Assembly (NCBI RefSeq): GCF_000802185.1
Contig: NZ_KN676115.1
Coordinates: 21,716-85,715, forward strand
Direction: 5' to 3'
Origin: Belnapia sp. F-4-1
Lineage (GTDB): Bacteria; Pseudomonadota; Alphaproteobacteria; Acetobacterales; Acetobacteraceae
DNA length: 64,000 nucleotides
The first letter of the stretch is position 1, and each line of letters starts with the position of its first letter. Below the pieces are notes generated by a model. The model saw nothing but the letters and a program-made list of their open reading frames with translations. It had not been told where the DNA came from and made no database searches. The position numbers and the translations under genes were made by a program. Positions 10,109-18,103 of the stretch are shown one piece after another.

Positions 10109-10744
10109 TTACCGTGCGCACCCGAGCAACGGCTGGATCTGGTCCATGCGATGCTCGATGATGGCGGCCCGCTGTCGAACATGGGCTGACGGCGATGCTG
10201 CTGACCAATGCAGGGGAAGCGGCAGCACGGCAGCGAGCAGTGCAGCCTCACGAGTCGTAATCTGTGAAGACCGCTTGCCAAAATGGGCGCGAGCGGCTGC
10301 CTCAACACCGTAAATGCCAGGGCCGAACTCGACAATATTCAGGTAGACCTCAAGTACCCGCCGCTTCGACCAGAGCAGCGCCACCTGCGGCGTAAGCCAC
10401 GCCTCCAGCGCCTTGCGGACGGGGTCCCGCCCCGGCCACAGCAGCAGGTTCTTGGCAGTTTGCATGGTAATAGTGCTTGCGCCACGGGGCCGCTGGCCAT
10501 CCCGCCATGCCCGGATCTGTCTCCCGAGGGCAGCGAAGTCGAAGCCGAGCGCCTGCTCGCAGAAGAGATTGTCCTCTGAAGCGATGACGGCACGCGCAAG
10601 TGCCGGTGCGATGCCCTCGTAGGGTGTCCACTGGTGCTCAATGCCGTAGCCTTGGACGAGGCGGATCGCCATCAAGGGCGTTGCCGGAGGTGGCACGAAG
10701 CGGAAGGCGCCTATCAAGGCCAAGGGAGCCAGGACGGCCAGCAA
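10109..10744 (-). CDS. mtgA: Monofunctional peptidoglycan glycosyltransferase (GT51)
   Basis: Polymerises lipid II into glycan strands at the inner membrane. An N-terminal hydrophobic helix (LLAVLAPLALIGAFRFV) is followed by GT51 motifs: VIASEDNLFCEQALGFD (catalytic Glu), RGASTITMQTAKNLLLWPGR and KRRVLEVYLNIVEFGPGIYG. The frame continues upstream without an ATG, so the TTG at 10744 is only a working start; the true N-terminus may be longer (an Arg-rich stretch precedes the helix). 211 residues fit the family minus part of its cytosolic N-terminus. Neighbours give no operon context; mtgA is usually chromosomal, so this is probably a second copy. Confidence 0.88.
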   Translation of the reverse strand: MLAVLAPLALIGAFRFVPPPATPLMAIRLVQGYGIEHQWTPYEGIAPALARAVIASEDNLFCEQALGFDFAALGRQIRAWRDGQRPRGASTITMQTAKNLLLWPGRDPVRKALEAWLTPQVALLWSKRRVLEVYLNIVEFGPGIYGVEAAARAHFGKRSSQITTREAALLAAVLPLPLHWSAASPSAHVRQRAAIIEHRMDQIQPLLGCAR

Positions 10745-10833
10745 TAGGCCGCGTACCAGATGGCGCAGCCACCGACGACGCCTTCCAGCGAGCTGTGGGC
10801 TGGCCGGGGTCTCGGCTCCCGGGCCGTACCGGC

Positions 10834-11253
10834 TCAGGGCTGGGGAATGCTGACGAGGGCGGCAGGCGCGCCGACATCGGTACCACCCGTCCTGCGCTCA
10901 TCCTCGCCGTCCACTGCCGCCTTGGTGGCGCGGCCCTCTACGACGTGGGTGTCCCACGTCTCTGGCATGACCCACTGGCGAACACCCTCGGCATCAAGCA
11001 CGGTGTCCAAGTTCGCCGTCATGCATGCGGAGATCCGGAGTGTATTGCGCGTAGCTGTCAGGCGCCGCCCGGTAATGGCGAAGCGTACCCCAAGCCGAAC
11101 TTTCAACTCCGCCGCTGCAGCTTCGACCGCACCCAGGTCGCTCCCTTCGAGGCTGACCCGCACGACGTGGGCCATCCCGAGCGGAAGCTGCCGCGCGGAC
11201 TCCGTGGCGAGAGCGTCAATGGAGGGCGGAGTGGGGGTGTGCGTGCGTGACAT
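10834..11253 (-). CDS. Conserved-looking hypothetical protein
   Basis: Protein of 139 residues (MSRTHTPTPPSIDALATESA...). The central part, HVVRVSLEGSDLGAVEAAAA then ELKVRLGVRFAITGRRLTAT, alternates strand and helix like a small ferredoxin-fold or Hsp20-size domain, but I recognise no family. The opposite strand has a longer open frame here whose translation is low-complexity, so the minus frame is preferred. It lies upstream of mtgA in the same direction with a 90-bp gap. Confidence 0.5.
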   Translation of the reverse strand: MSRTHTPTPPSIDALATESARQLPLGMAHVVRVSLEGSDLGAVEAAAAELKVRLGVRFAITGRRLTATRNTLRISACMTANLDTVLDAEGVRQWVMPETWDTHVVEGRATKAAVDGEDERRTGGTDVGAPAALVSIPQP

Positions 11254-11460
11254 AGGAACCTCTAGCTGCGCGTCGGCCTATGCGGGCCCGCTGGAGCCAG
11301 AGGTCAAGCCATCAGTTATCCCCAGACTTGTGGAAACCCCGGTGGATATCCAGCGGACAGCTTGTACCCAAGCCCTTTCCCACTTGGGAGGCCAGGAGCC
11401 TTCCCGTTCTGTTCTTCGCGGTGCGAGGAACATCCTGACCGTTGCTTTGAAGGCACAGGA

Positions 11461-11638
11461 GCTCGGGTCTGCGTGGGGAACCTCAGCAGGCGGCGTCGAG
11501 GCGCTTCGCCAGCCTTGCCCCGGGCTGCCGCTGGACCTGCCCGCGACCGTGCTCATCGTGCAGCATGTCGCACACAGTGCCCACAGCCTTTCGCAAGAGC
11601 TGCTGCCTCGCTCCGGCCCGCTGCCGCTGCCCCATGCG
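11461..11638 (+). pseudogene. CheB methylesterase fragment
   Basis: The translation contains GTSAGGVEALRQPCPGLPLD then LPATVLIVQHVAHSAHSLSQ and ELLPRSGPLPLPHA. This corresponds to the start of the CheB/chemotaxis methylesterase catalytic domain (GxSAGG with the catalytic Ser, then the VVQH motif). A stop follows at 11639 and nothing downstream continues the domain, which is normally about 190 residues. Upstream sequence (11254-11460) is not recognisable. A decayed remnant. Confidence 0.6.
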
Positions 11639-11757
11639 TAGAAGGGATTGCAGGCGAAGATTGGCTCGGATGCTGCCTGGGCTCCGCTCTCCGACTTCCT
11701 GCTTGCAGCCACGTCCGGTGAGGGATACCGAATCCGAGACCGAAGAGGCATTTGACC

Positions 11758-12780
11758 ATGCCACGCAAGACGCCTCAGCAGCCGCCGCGCCGCCTCAATG
11801 CCAACAGAAAAAACCAAGGCGGCACCACCCCGGCCGACCGCCTGGTCCGGGCTTGGTTGGATGAGGACTACGATACCTTTGAAGACCTCGCTGAAGAGCT
11901 CATCGCAGGCGGAAGGGACGGCGTTCTTCTGGCAGCTAAGCGGAAGCTGTCCGAAAAGTATGAGGACGACGAGGTTGACGACTTCGCAGCTGCCTTGACG
12001 GAGATGGCCGAGGCAACCGACGGCCAGGACGCGTGCGACATTGCCGAGCTGGTGTTGTTGCCGGTCGTGATTCCCGCTTCGTTACCGAGTCCAGCATTGT
12101 TCACCGACAGTTTGACCAGCTCAGGCGTCTTCCCTCCAAAGGCCAAGGTAGTATTTGCTGAGGGATGGAGGTCGGTCGAGAGTGTCAAGTCCCTCGGCCC
12201 CTCCGCCCTCCGGCGCGTGCTGCTCGACATCGCTAACGGGCGGCCGCCTGCGGACATGCCGCCGCTGGACCCCGGAGGCCTGACAGACGGGGGAATCGTG
12301 CTGCTGGTCAGTGCCGTAGCTTTCGATACGGAACCATCTGAGGACGACTCCGACGCTGACGTTGACGCTGAAGTGCTCACCGCCGCAGATGAAGCGGAGG
12401 AGAGCGACGCGTCCGACGCCTTCGACCTCTGGCGCGCCTCACTGGACCCCAACATCCTAAAGGATGTGGTCGTGCTGTCCTTTTGCTCGCCCTCGCAGCT
12501 GATGGATGAGGTCAATGCATTCCTGGCGGGGGCCGACACTGAAGACCCGACACTTGAGGAGATCATCGACTTCATTGGCACGGCGCGGGACGAGGCTGGC
12601 GGTGAGGAGGTGGTGGCGCGCCTGGTTACCCACGAAGATAGCGTGCAACTAACTGTGCTTACCCGCTCGGGCAAGGAACTGGACAGCAGGGTCTTTGACC
12701 TGGTGGAAAGCGGTCCTACGGCTGACGACGTCAGACGACTCGTCGAGGACTGTGTGCCGATTGTGGCCGACACGCGGTGA
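11758..12780 (+). CDS. Acidic hypothetical protein
   Basis: Starts at ATG 11758, nine bases after GAAGAGG; 340 residues. Basic N-terminus (PRKTPQQPPRRLNANRKNQG), then a very acidic body with DEDYDTFEDLAEELIAGGRD and the stretch SEDDSDADVDAEVLTAADEA (around 205). No transmembrane segment, signal peptide or catalytic motif is evident. Composition and codon use look genuinely coding; function unknown. It faces away from the repA/mtgA block. Confidence 0.7.
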   Translation: MPRKTPQQPPRRLNANRKNQGGTTPADRLVRAWLDEDYDTFEDLAEELIAGGRDGVLLAAKRKLSEKYEDDEVDDFAAALTEMAEATDGQDACDIAELVLLPVVIPASLPSPALFTDSLTSSGVFPPKAKVVFAEGWRSVESVKSLGPSALRRVLLDIANGRPPADMPPLDPGGLTDGGIVLLVSAVAFDTEPSEDDSDADVDAEVLTAADEAEESDASDAFDLWRASLDPNILKDVVVLSFCSPSQLMDEVNAFLAGADTEDPTLEEIIDFIGTARDEAGGEEVVARLVTHEDSVQLTVLTRSGKELDSRVFDLVESGPTADDVRRLVEDCVPIVADTR

Positions 12781-13419
12781 GCCGGTAAGACAGGACCGCC
12801 ATGCTGCCCTCCTAAGTGATCAAGAAGGCGGCTCCCAAGCCTTGCTCCCCATCAGGCGAAGGTCGGCCCGTGCCCGCTTCCGTGTGGTTGGACTTTTCCA
12901 TGGCCAAGCCCTCACCGAAGCGGCCGCAGGCTGGGTCCGAGTTCGTCACCACCTACCTGCTCGCCCTGGCGACGATGCAGGCCGTGGTCGGCTTTGACCC
13001 CATGTGGGCGGCGCGGTGCCCCAGTGGCGCTCAGTCGGAATGCCACGAATGGCGTTGGAGCAGTGACCTTCGTCACAGCGAACATCGCCTGAGCCGAGCG
13101 AAGGCGTGCTTCGGTCCCACCAGCGCTAGGGCCAACAGGAAGGGACACCAGCACGACCACGTAGGTGACCAGGAGCACGACGCCGAGGTCATTGATGTCG
13201 CTGACCGCGGTCAAGGTCAGGACGGCGCCAAGCCGATACAGAGTGTACAACCAAGGGCGAAGGGGAGCCCAAGCACGTAGATAGAGAACAGCGTGCCTTA
13301 AGTGAACGTTGGGATGAATTGCGAAATGAACTGCCTTCGCAAAAAAGATTGGGTGCTGATTGGCAGCCCTGCCAACATACCAGACGTTGCTTTCACATCT
13401 GTCAGGAAGGAGGCACGCG
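12781..13419. other. 640-bp stretch without an assignable gene
   Basis: Overlapping frames are open on both strands (12816-13280 plus; 12912-13457 minus). Neither has a convincing start signal or known motif. The minus frame contains hydrophobic runs (VVLLVTYVVVLVSLPVG), so a decayed membrane-protein gene is possible. Confidence 0.35.
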
Positions 13420-14145
13420 CTGGAACCCTTCTGTGTGGGCACGGCTGGCTGGAGCATCCCAAAACAGCATGCGGGAGCCTTCCCCGGAGAGGGGAGCCAC
13501 CTTGAGCGCTATGCCCGGACCCTGCGAGCCGTGGAGATCAACTCGTCTTTTTACCGTCCCCATCGCCCGTCGACCTACGAGCGCTGGGCTGCAAGTGTGC
13601 CGACCGGCTTCCGGTTCTCGGTGAAACTGCCCCAGGAAATCACACACACTCGTCGGCTTGTCGACGTGGTAGAGCCCTTGGACCGCTTCCTCGGGGAGGT
13701 ACGAGCGCTCGGCCCCGCATTAGGTCCCTTGTTAGTGCAGCTTCCGCCCAGCCTGCGCTTTGAGCAGGCTACAGCCGGGCGGTTCTTTGGCAGTCTCCGC
13801 GAAAAGTTCGGCGGGCAACTCGCCTGCGAGCCGCGGCACGAGACTTGGTTCAGCGATGTTGCGGAAGCAATGCTCAGGAACCACCATGTGGCGCGGGTCG
13901 CTGCTGATCCGGCTGTGGTGCCGCAAGCTGCACAACTAGGCGGCTGGCTAGGACTCGTCTACATCCGCCTGCATGGCTCACCAAAGGTCTACTACTCTGC
14001 CTACTCCCCTGAGGCTGTCGCAGCCACAGCCCAACGCCTACGTGCCGCTCCACCGGAAGCCGAGCATCGCTGGTGCATCTTCGACAACACCGCCCTCGGC
14101 GAAGCTACAGGGCAGGCGCTGGACCTCCTCCAGCAGTTACAGTGA
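13420..14145 (+). CDS. DUF72 family protein (YecE-like)
   Basis: The domain begins FCVGTAGWSIPKQHAGAFPG and continues with LRAVEINSSFYRPHRPSTYE, FRFSVKLPQEITHT, LLVQLPPSLRF and YIRLHGSPKVYYSAYSPEAV. These are the signature blocks of DUF72, a TIM-barrel-like family of unknown reaction. No ATG precedes the domain closely. AGGAAGGAGG at 13404-13413 points to the CTG at 13420 (or GTG 13435) as the start. About 241 residues, full family length. Ends with a Leu/Gln-rich tail. Confidence 0.88.
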   Translation: MEPFCVGTAGWSIPKQHAGAFPGEGSHLERYARTLRAVEINSSFYRPHRPSTYERWAASVPTGFRFSVKLPQEITHTRRLVDVVEPLDRFLGEVRALGPALGPLLVQLPPSLRFEQATAGRFFGSLREKFGGQLACEPRHETWFSDVAEAMLRNHHVARVAADPAVVPQAAQLGGWLGLVYIRLHGSPKVYYSAYSPEAVAATAQRLRAAPPEAEHRWCIFDNTALGEATGQALDLLQQLQ

Positions 14146-14252
14146 GGGCGGGGCGCCGCACACCATTCCTGAACGGCCATGGGCTATCCGGACCGGCTAT
14201 TTCGGCAAATGAAATGGCGCCCCGTGGCTTACAAAGCCAAACATGCCATTCG

Positions 14253-14376
14253 CTAGCTTGCCTCGTGCTTGGCAACAAGAAAGGGTGCTACAGCCTCCAA
14301 ATCAGGCTCTACCCCGATACCCGGTGCTTCGGTGAGCCTGAAGCTACCGCCATTCAAACGCGGGAATGGTTGGGCC
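14253..14376 (-). pseudogene. C-terminal stub of a mandelate racemase/enolase-superfamily gene
   Basis: The last 40 residues read FPRLNGGSFRLTEAPGIGVE then PDLEAVAPFLVAKHEAS. The pattern NG-RL-PG-G-EPDL-A is the usual C-terminus of the mandelate racemase/muconate-lactonising enzyme superfamily (sugar-acid dehydratases). Coding is cut exactly at the left end of the IS6 element (14377), and no upstream part is found beyond 15209. Confidence 0.6.
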
Positions 14377-15209
14377 GGCATTGTCACGTTGTTTGGCCAA
14401 GAGGCGCGTTGAACCGAGCGGCAGAGCTTAGCCAGCCTTATGCTGCCACTTGGACGCACGTCGCCCGCTCCCAGACCCGGAAGGCGTTGTCACGAGCACG
14501 GCGGTACCCGCCCGCGGTCATCAGGTGCCGCCGCGGACGGAAGTGGCCGTAGATCATCGCGTGCGCCGAGAGGAACCGCTGTGCTTGCTCGCATGACTTG
14601 AAACGTTGCATCCCGCGTTCTCGGCGCCGCGTTGGCCTATGGGAGTTCTCGGCACGGTTGTTCAGGTAGCGGCTGGTCCGGTGCTTCACACCGGGCAGAA
14701 CCTCGCGCTGGGCGACGCCATAGCTGCGGAGCCCATCCGTGACGATCTTGCGGGGCTTGTACTTGAGGCTAGCCAGCAGGCGCTTGAAGAAGCGTTTAGC
14801 CGCCGTGCCGTTCCGCCGCTTCTGCACGAGGATGTCGAGCACGACACCGTGCTGGTCCACTGCGCGCCAGAGATAGAAGAGCTCGCCGTTGATCTTTAGG
14901 TACACTTCATCCATGTGCAAAGTATCACCGGGCTTGGGGCGACGCTTGCGCAGCCTGGCCGAAAAATCCGTGCCGAAGCGGAGGCACCACCGGCGGATGC
15001 TCTCGTAGCTGACCACCACGCCCCGCTCAGCAAGAAGTAGCTCAACGTCTCGAAAGCTCAGGCTGAAGAGGTGGTAGAGCCAGACCGCATGCCGGACGAC
15101 CTCGGCCGGAAAACGGTAGCCGGGGTAGGTGCTGGGCTCGGACGTCATCTCGCCGCCATCCTGGCTCAGATGCTCCGCCCCGGCTAGCGGTCCCCAATGT
15201 GACAATGCC
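14377..15209 (-). mobile_element. IS6-family element (833 bp)
   Basis: Ends GGCATTGTCACGTTG (14377-14391) and the complement of GGCATTGTCACATTG (15195-15209). It contains one transposase. The 8-bp flanks GTTGGGCC and GTTCCAGT do not match, so adjacent DNA was probably lost or rearranged, as IS6 elements often cause. Confidence 0.85.
14438..15148 (-). CDS. IS6-family transposase
   Basis: About 236 residues from ATG 15148 (MTSEPSTYPGYRFPAEVVRH). IS6 motifs: FRDVELLLAERGVVVSYESI (HTH), GDTLHMDEVYLKINGELFYL with the first Asp, KIVTDGLRSYGVAQREVLPG with the second Asp, and NNRAENSHRPTRRRERGMQR with the catalytic Glu. Intact. Clearly different from the other IS6 type at 34736 and 37191. Confidence 0.94.
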   Translation of the reverse strand: MTSEPSTYPGYRFPAEVVRHAVWLYHLFSLSFRDVELLLAERGVVVSYESIRRWCLRFGTDFSARLRKRRPKPGDTLHMDEVYLKINGELFYLWRAVDQHGVVLDILVQKRRNGTAAKRFFKRLLASLKYKPRKIVTDGLRSYGVAQREVLPGVKHRTSRYLNNRAENSHRPTRRRERGMQRFKSCEQAQRFLSAHAMIYGHFRPRRHLMTAGGYRRARDNAFRVWERATCVQVAA

Positions 15210-15286
15210 GTTCCAGTCCGTCGCCTGGTTCGTGGGCTGTAGCGACTATCGGAAAGTCACCTCAACTTGTAAACAGGTCAAATCGA

Positions 15287-16372
15287 TTACCTCCGCAGAC
15301 GCCGGATCTGGTAACTGTCGAAGGCGTATTCCGAAAGCTGGAGCCACTGATAAGCATCCTGCCGGAAAGCTGCCATTTCTCGGTAGACTTCGGCATAGAC
15401 CGGGTCCGCCCGTGAGTACTCCTCATGCATCTTTGTCGTTTCATCAAAGCAAGCCTCCAACACCGTCTGGGGGAAGGGACGGAGTTGCGCGCCTGCGGCC
15501 ACCAGGCGCTTCAATGCTTGGGGATTGAGCGCATCATACTTGGCCAATCCCAAAGAGGTGGTGGCGGCAGCCGCAGTTTGGACGATGCTGCGATAGGTTG
15601 GCGGCAGCTCCTCGTATTTCTGCTTGTTAACGATAAGCGAGAGGATACCCGTCCCCTCCCACCAGCCAGGATAGTAATAGTAGGGCGCGACCTTATAGAG
15701 GCCAAGCTTCTCGTCGTCATAAGGTCCGATCCACTCGGCCGCATCGATGGTCCCGCGCTCGAGCGATGGGTAGATGTCGCCGGCCGCGATCTGCTGCGGG
15801 ACGCTGCCGAGGCGCTGGAAGACATGCCCTGCCAGACCGCCGATACGGAATTTTAGTCCTTTCAGGTCCTCGACGGAGCGGATTTCTTTGCGAAACCAGC
15901 CACCCATCTGCGCGCCGGTGCTAATCAGAGGCCAGCAGAGCACATCGTGCTTTTGATAGAGCAGGCGGTTCAGCTTCTCGTTGCCGCCCAGCTCGTAGAG
16001 GTAAGCCATCTGCTGTCGGCTATTTAGCCCGAACAGCAGTACCGTGGCGAACATGAACGCTGGATCAGTGCCAATAGAATAGGAAGAGGCAGTGAAGCAG
16101 CTTTCCACGAAGCCCTTGGAGGTTGCCTCCCGCGCTTCAAGAGCGGGAACGATTTCGCCCGGCGAGAAAACGCGAATGGTGAAGTCGCCGTCAGTGGCAT
16201 CGCTAACCATTTTCGCAAAAGTAGCAGCGGCGCCGTAAAGCGTATCCAGGGTGCGAGGAAAGCTGGAGGTGAGCCGCCAAACCACTTTGGGGCGGGTCTG
16301 CGCTAGGGCTGGTGCGGCGATGCCAAGCGCGGTGGGAACAGCGCCAGCTGTCAGCATCGTGCGTCTGTTCAT
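15287..16372 (-). CDS. TRAP transporter substrate-binding protein (DctP family)
   Basis: Periplasmic receptor of a tripartite ATP-independent transporter. The N-terminus MNRRTMLTAGAVPTALGIAA followed by PALAQ is a twin-arginine-like signal peptide. The mature protein begins TRPKVVWRLTSSFPRTLDTL and includes the DctP-type pattern GTIDAAEWIGPYDDEKLGLY found in keto-acid-type receptors, plus LKGLKFRIGG. 361 residues, full length. GGAGG lies 9-10 bases before the ATG. The small and large permease genes (DctQ/DctM) are absent; the sugar-acid enzyme stub at 14253 suggests a broken organic-acid uptake locus. Confidence 0.92.
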   Translation of the reverse strand: MNRRTMLTAGAVPTALGIAAPALAQTRPKVVWRLTSSFPRTLDTLYGAAATFAKMVSDATDGDFTIRVFSPGEIVPALEAREATSKGFVESCFTASSYSIGTDPAFMFATVLLFGLNSRQQMAYLYELGGNEKLNRLLYQKHDVLCWPLISTGAQMGGWFRKEIRSVEDLKGLKFRIGGLAGHVFQRLGSVPQQIAAGDIYPSLERGTIDAAEWIGPYDDEKLGLYKVAPYYYYPGWWEGTGILSLIVNKQKYEELPPTYRSIVQTAAAATTSLGLAKYDALNPQALKRLVAAGAQLRPFPQTVLEACFDETTKMHEEYSRADPVYAEVYREMAAFRQDAYQWLQLSEYAFDSYQIRRLRR

Positions 16373-16624
16373 TTGAATTTTCCTCCAAGCTTTTCGGGCA
16401 GTCGTCGCGCAACCCGTTTATGCTGTGGCCGATGGTTCCATCTGAGCTGTCAATGTCCAGTAGACACCTTAATTTAGCTTCCTGCCAAGAGCGGCTTGGG
16501 TTCAGCCAGGCGCTGTCGGTGCCGCGGAAGAGTATGCCATTCTCGATGGTACCTTCGTTGCTGCGAACACAACACCTCCTCACCCGCAGTAATCTGGGCA
16601 ACGTGGATCACCGCTTGCTCGAAC

Positions 16625-16732
16625 GTGCGCAAGGCGAAGGTGGCGCTGGTCAGGAAGCTGGCGGTGGTCAGGCGCCGAATACTGGCGGACGGCATGCCCT
16701 TCTTCGCCAATCGCGCCGCGGCAAAGGCCTGA
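16625..16732 (+). pseudogene. IS110-family transposase C-terminal remnant
   Basis: Translation VRKAKVALVRKLAVVRRRIL then ADGMPFFANRAAAKA aligns with the end of the better-preserved IS110 gene at 48650 (RAKVALARKLAVVLHRLWVD). Only about 35 codons remain. 16373-16624 shows no other gene. Confidence 0.6.
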
Positions 16733-16776
16733 GGTAAGAACGGCTTCGGCTAGCTTTGGTGTAGAATAAGGCGGGA

Positions 16777-16998
16777 TATGGAGATGCGCTGCGCCGGAAG
16801 CGTAGTCGTCGCTTGATTCCACAGTGGGATAAGCATCAGCGCTTCACCGCGACGTCCGAAGCGGAGTCTTCTGACTTATTGAAATTTGCGCAAGACGAGG
16901 CTGAGGACGCCCTGACACGGTTGACGGAGTATGGCTGGCGAGGGGTGCAGAAGTGGTCAGAGATCGAGCGCCCTATGCGCGAGGTTCTCGGCTCATGA
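16777..16998 (+). CDS. Small hypothetical protein or C-terminal fragment
   Basis: Open from 16765 with no ATG. The translation starts YGDALRRKRSRRLIPQWDKH and ends EIERPMREVLGS. The first 85 bp are a diverged repeat of 20877-20960 (YGDALRRERGRRSILHWDRH), on the same strand. A TTG at 16813 is the only conventional start. It may be the tail of a longer lost gene. The next gene follows 28 bases later. Confidence 0.35.
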   Translation, partial: YGDALRRKRSRRLIPQWDKHQRFTATSEAESSDLLKFAQDEAEDALTRLTEYGWRGVQKWSEIERPMREVLGS

Positions 16999-17026
16999 CA
17001 TCACTTGGAATCTGGGAGGCGGCGTG

Positions 17027-17299
17027 ATGGTCGAGGATCAGGTCGCGGCTGTCGACCGGCTGCGACGGGCGCTGCTAACGTTTCAAGGTGGTCAGGGTCT
17101 TCTCCTGAAAGCCCACCGGCAGATGAAAGGCCTGCCGGCAGGGGAGGTTGAAGCCTTCTGGGCAGGACCTGGCGCGCGGCTTGAGCGGCATGTCCGGGGC
17201 ACCGCGGTGGAGCTGGTTGAGGCGTTCCGCGTGTTCTCCAAAGCAGGGCTGGTCGCCAATGCCGAGGACCGGCACCGCGTCACCGAAGCCCAGCGGTAG
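17027..17299 (+). CDS. Hypothetical protein
   Basis: 90 residues starting MVEDQVAAVDRLRRALLTFQ, with GGGAGG eight bases upstream of the ATG (a GTG directly precedes it). Mostly helical, charged, no cysteines, no signal peptide. Unrecognised. Probably co-transcribed with the preceding fragment and the tiny ORFs after it. Confidence 0.5.
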   Translation: MVEDQVAAVDRLRRALLTFQGGQGLLLKAHRQMKGLPAGEVEAFWAGPGARLERHVRGTAVELVEAFRVFSKAGLVANAEDRHRVTEAQR

Positions 17300-17316
17300 T
17301 TAGCAGAGGGCGCGAG

Positions 17317-17403
17317 ATGACCGACCGCACCCGGACCCGCATGCCCTGGACCCTGGCAGTACGGCTCATGGTGACATTGCCGCCAAATGGTGCATGTCTA
17401 TGA
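17317..17403 (+). CDS. Possible microprotein (28 aa)
   Basis: ATG preceded by GAGGGCGCGAG; the translation begins MTDRTRTRMPWTLAVRLMVT. Its TGA overlaps the ATG of the next small ORF (ATGA at 17400-17403), an arrangement typical of coupled genes. No homology recognised; it may be chance. Confidence 0.25.
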   Translation: MTDRTRTRMPWTLAVRLMVTLPPNGACL

Positions 17404-17471
17404 ATGACCTTGTCGCCCTGCGGGCCGAGGCCAAGTTGCTTGGTTGGGCGGTGGATGCTTACCCTCACTAA
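17400..17471 (+). CDS. Possible microprotein (23 aa)
   Basis: Reads MNDLVALRAEAKLLGWAVDA then YPH. Overlaps the previous ORF by ATGA and ends nine bases before the next gene. The helix RAEAKLLGWAV is plausible protein sequence, but no family is recognised. Confidence 0.25.
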   Translation: MNDLVALRAEAKLLGWAVDAYPH

Positions 17472-17480
17472 GGATTTCAG

Positions 17481-17819
17481 ATGCAATCGTTCTCGATAGC
17501 GCTCGCAAAATATGTGGCTCTACTGATTCCAATGGTCGCGGCACTAGGCCAATCGCTTGCGCAAACTGTTGCACCACCTTCGGCCGCTCCCGGTTCGGCA
17601 ACACCTCAGCAGGTGCAAGCTATCGCAGTGTTCCGCCCGCACGTCGAACAAGTATGCCAAGCTCTCTACGTGCGTCCTGAAGCTTCTGAGAACTGCGTTC
17701 AGCGTGTTCTCGATGCGACGCTGCCCCTCACAATGGACCCCTCAGCCGCTCTACCACTTAGGACTACAACGCCGACCGAAAGCAGAGGCAGCACTGTGGC
17801 GCCCGATGGCCGTGAGTAA
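17481..17819 (+). CDS. Small exported hypothetical protein
   Basis: 112 residues. MQSFSIALAKYVALLIPMVA then ALGQSLAQT is a clear signal peptide with an A-x-A-like cleavage site. The mature part carries two Cys (VEQVCQALYVRPEASENCVQ), probably a disulfide. AAGGA precedes the ATG at normal distance. Function unknown. Confidence 0.6.
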   Translation: MQSFSIALAKYVALLIPMVAALGQSLAQTVAPPSAAPGSATPQQVQAIAVFRPHVEQVCQALYVRPEASENCVQRVLDATLPLTMDPSAALPLRTTTPTESRGSTVAPDGRE

Positions 17820-18079
17820 TTTCATAGGCCAAGACGAGGTCGTGCCCCCTGAGGTGGTGTAGGAGGCCGAAACCGTAATGGTGGCGGCCATCGTGACGGT
17901 CCTGGCTAGGGTTGGTTTGCTGAAACCGACAACCCTAGATGCAGGCTCATGGCTGTGGTGTTGCAGTGAGGCAGGACAACTTTCACGGGACTTTAGTTCG
18001 GACGGAGGTTTTCGGCGGTGAATGGCTTTCCACACAATCTACCGGATGAGATGGCGAGGGAGATCCACCGTCTGGTGCG

Positions 18080-18087
18080 GACCAGCC
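18080..18087. repeat. Target-site duplication of IS66 copy 2, left
   Basis: GACCAGCC directly before the IS66 end at 18088; the identical octamer is at 20631-20638. Eight bases is the standard IS66 duplication length. Confidence 0.95.
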
Positions 18088-18103
18088 GTAAGCGTCAGCC
18101 CAT

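Noticed and set aside
10760-11641. Long plus-strand open frame (293 codons)
   Set aside because: Only its last 60 codons (CheB-like) look like protein; the first part is low-complexity and antisense to a better minus-strand gene.
12912-13457. Minus-strand 181-codon membrane protein gene
   Set aside because: Hydrophobic runs exist, but no start signal, no family match, and the opposite strand is equally open.
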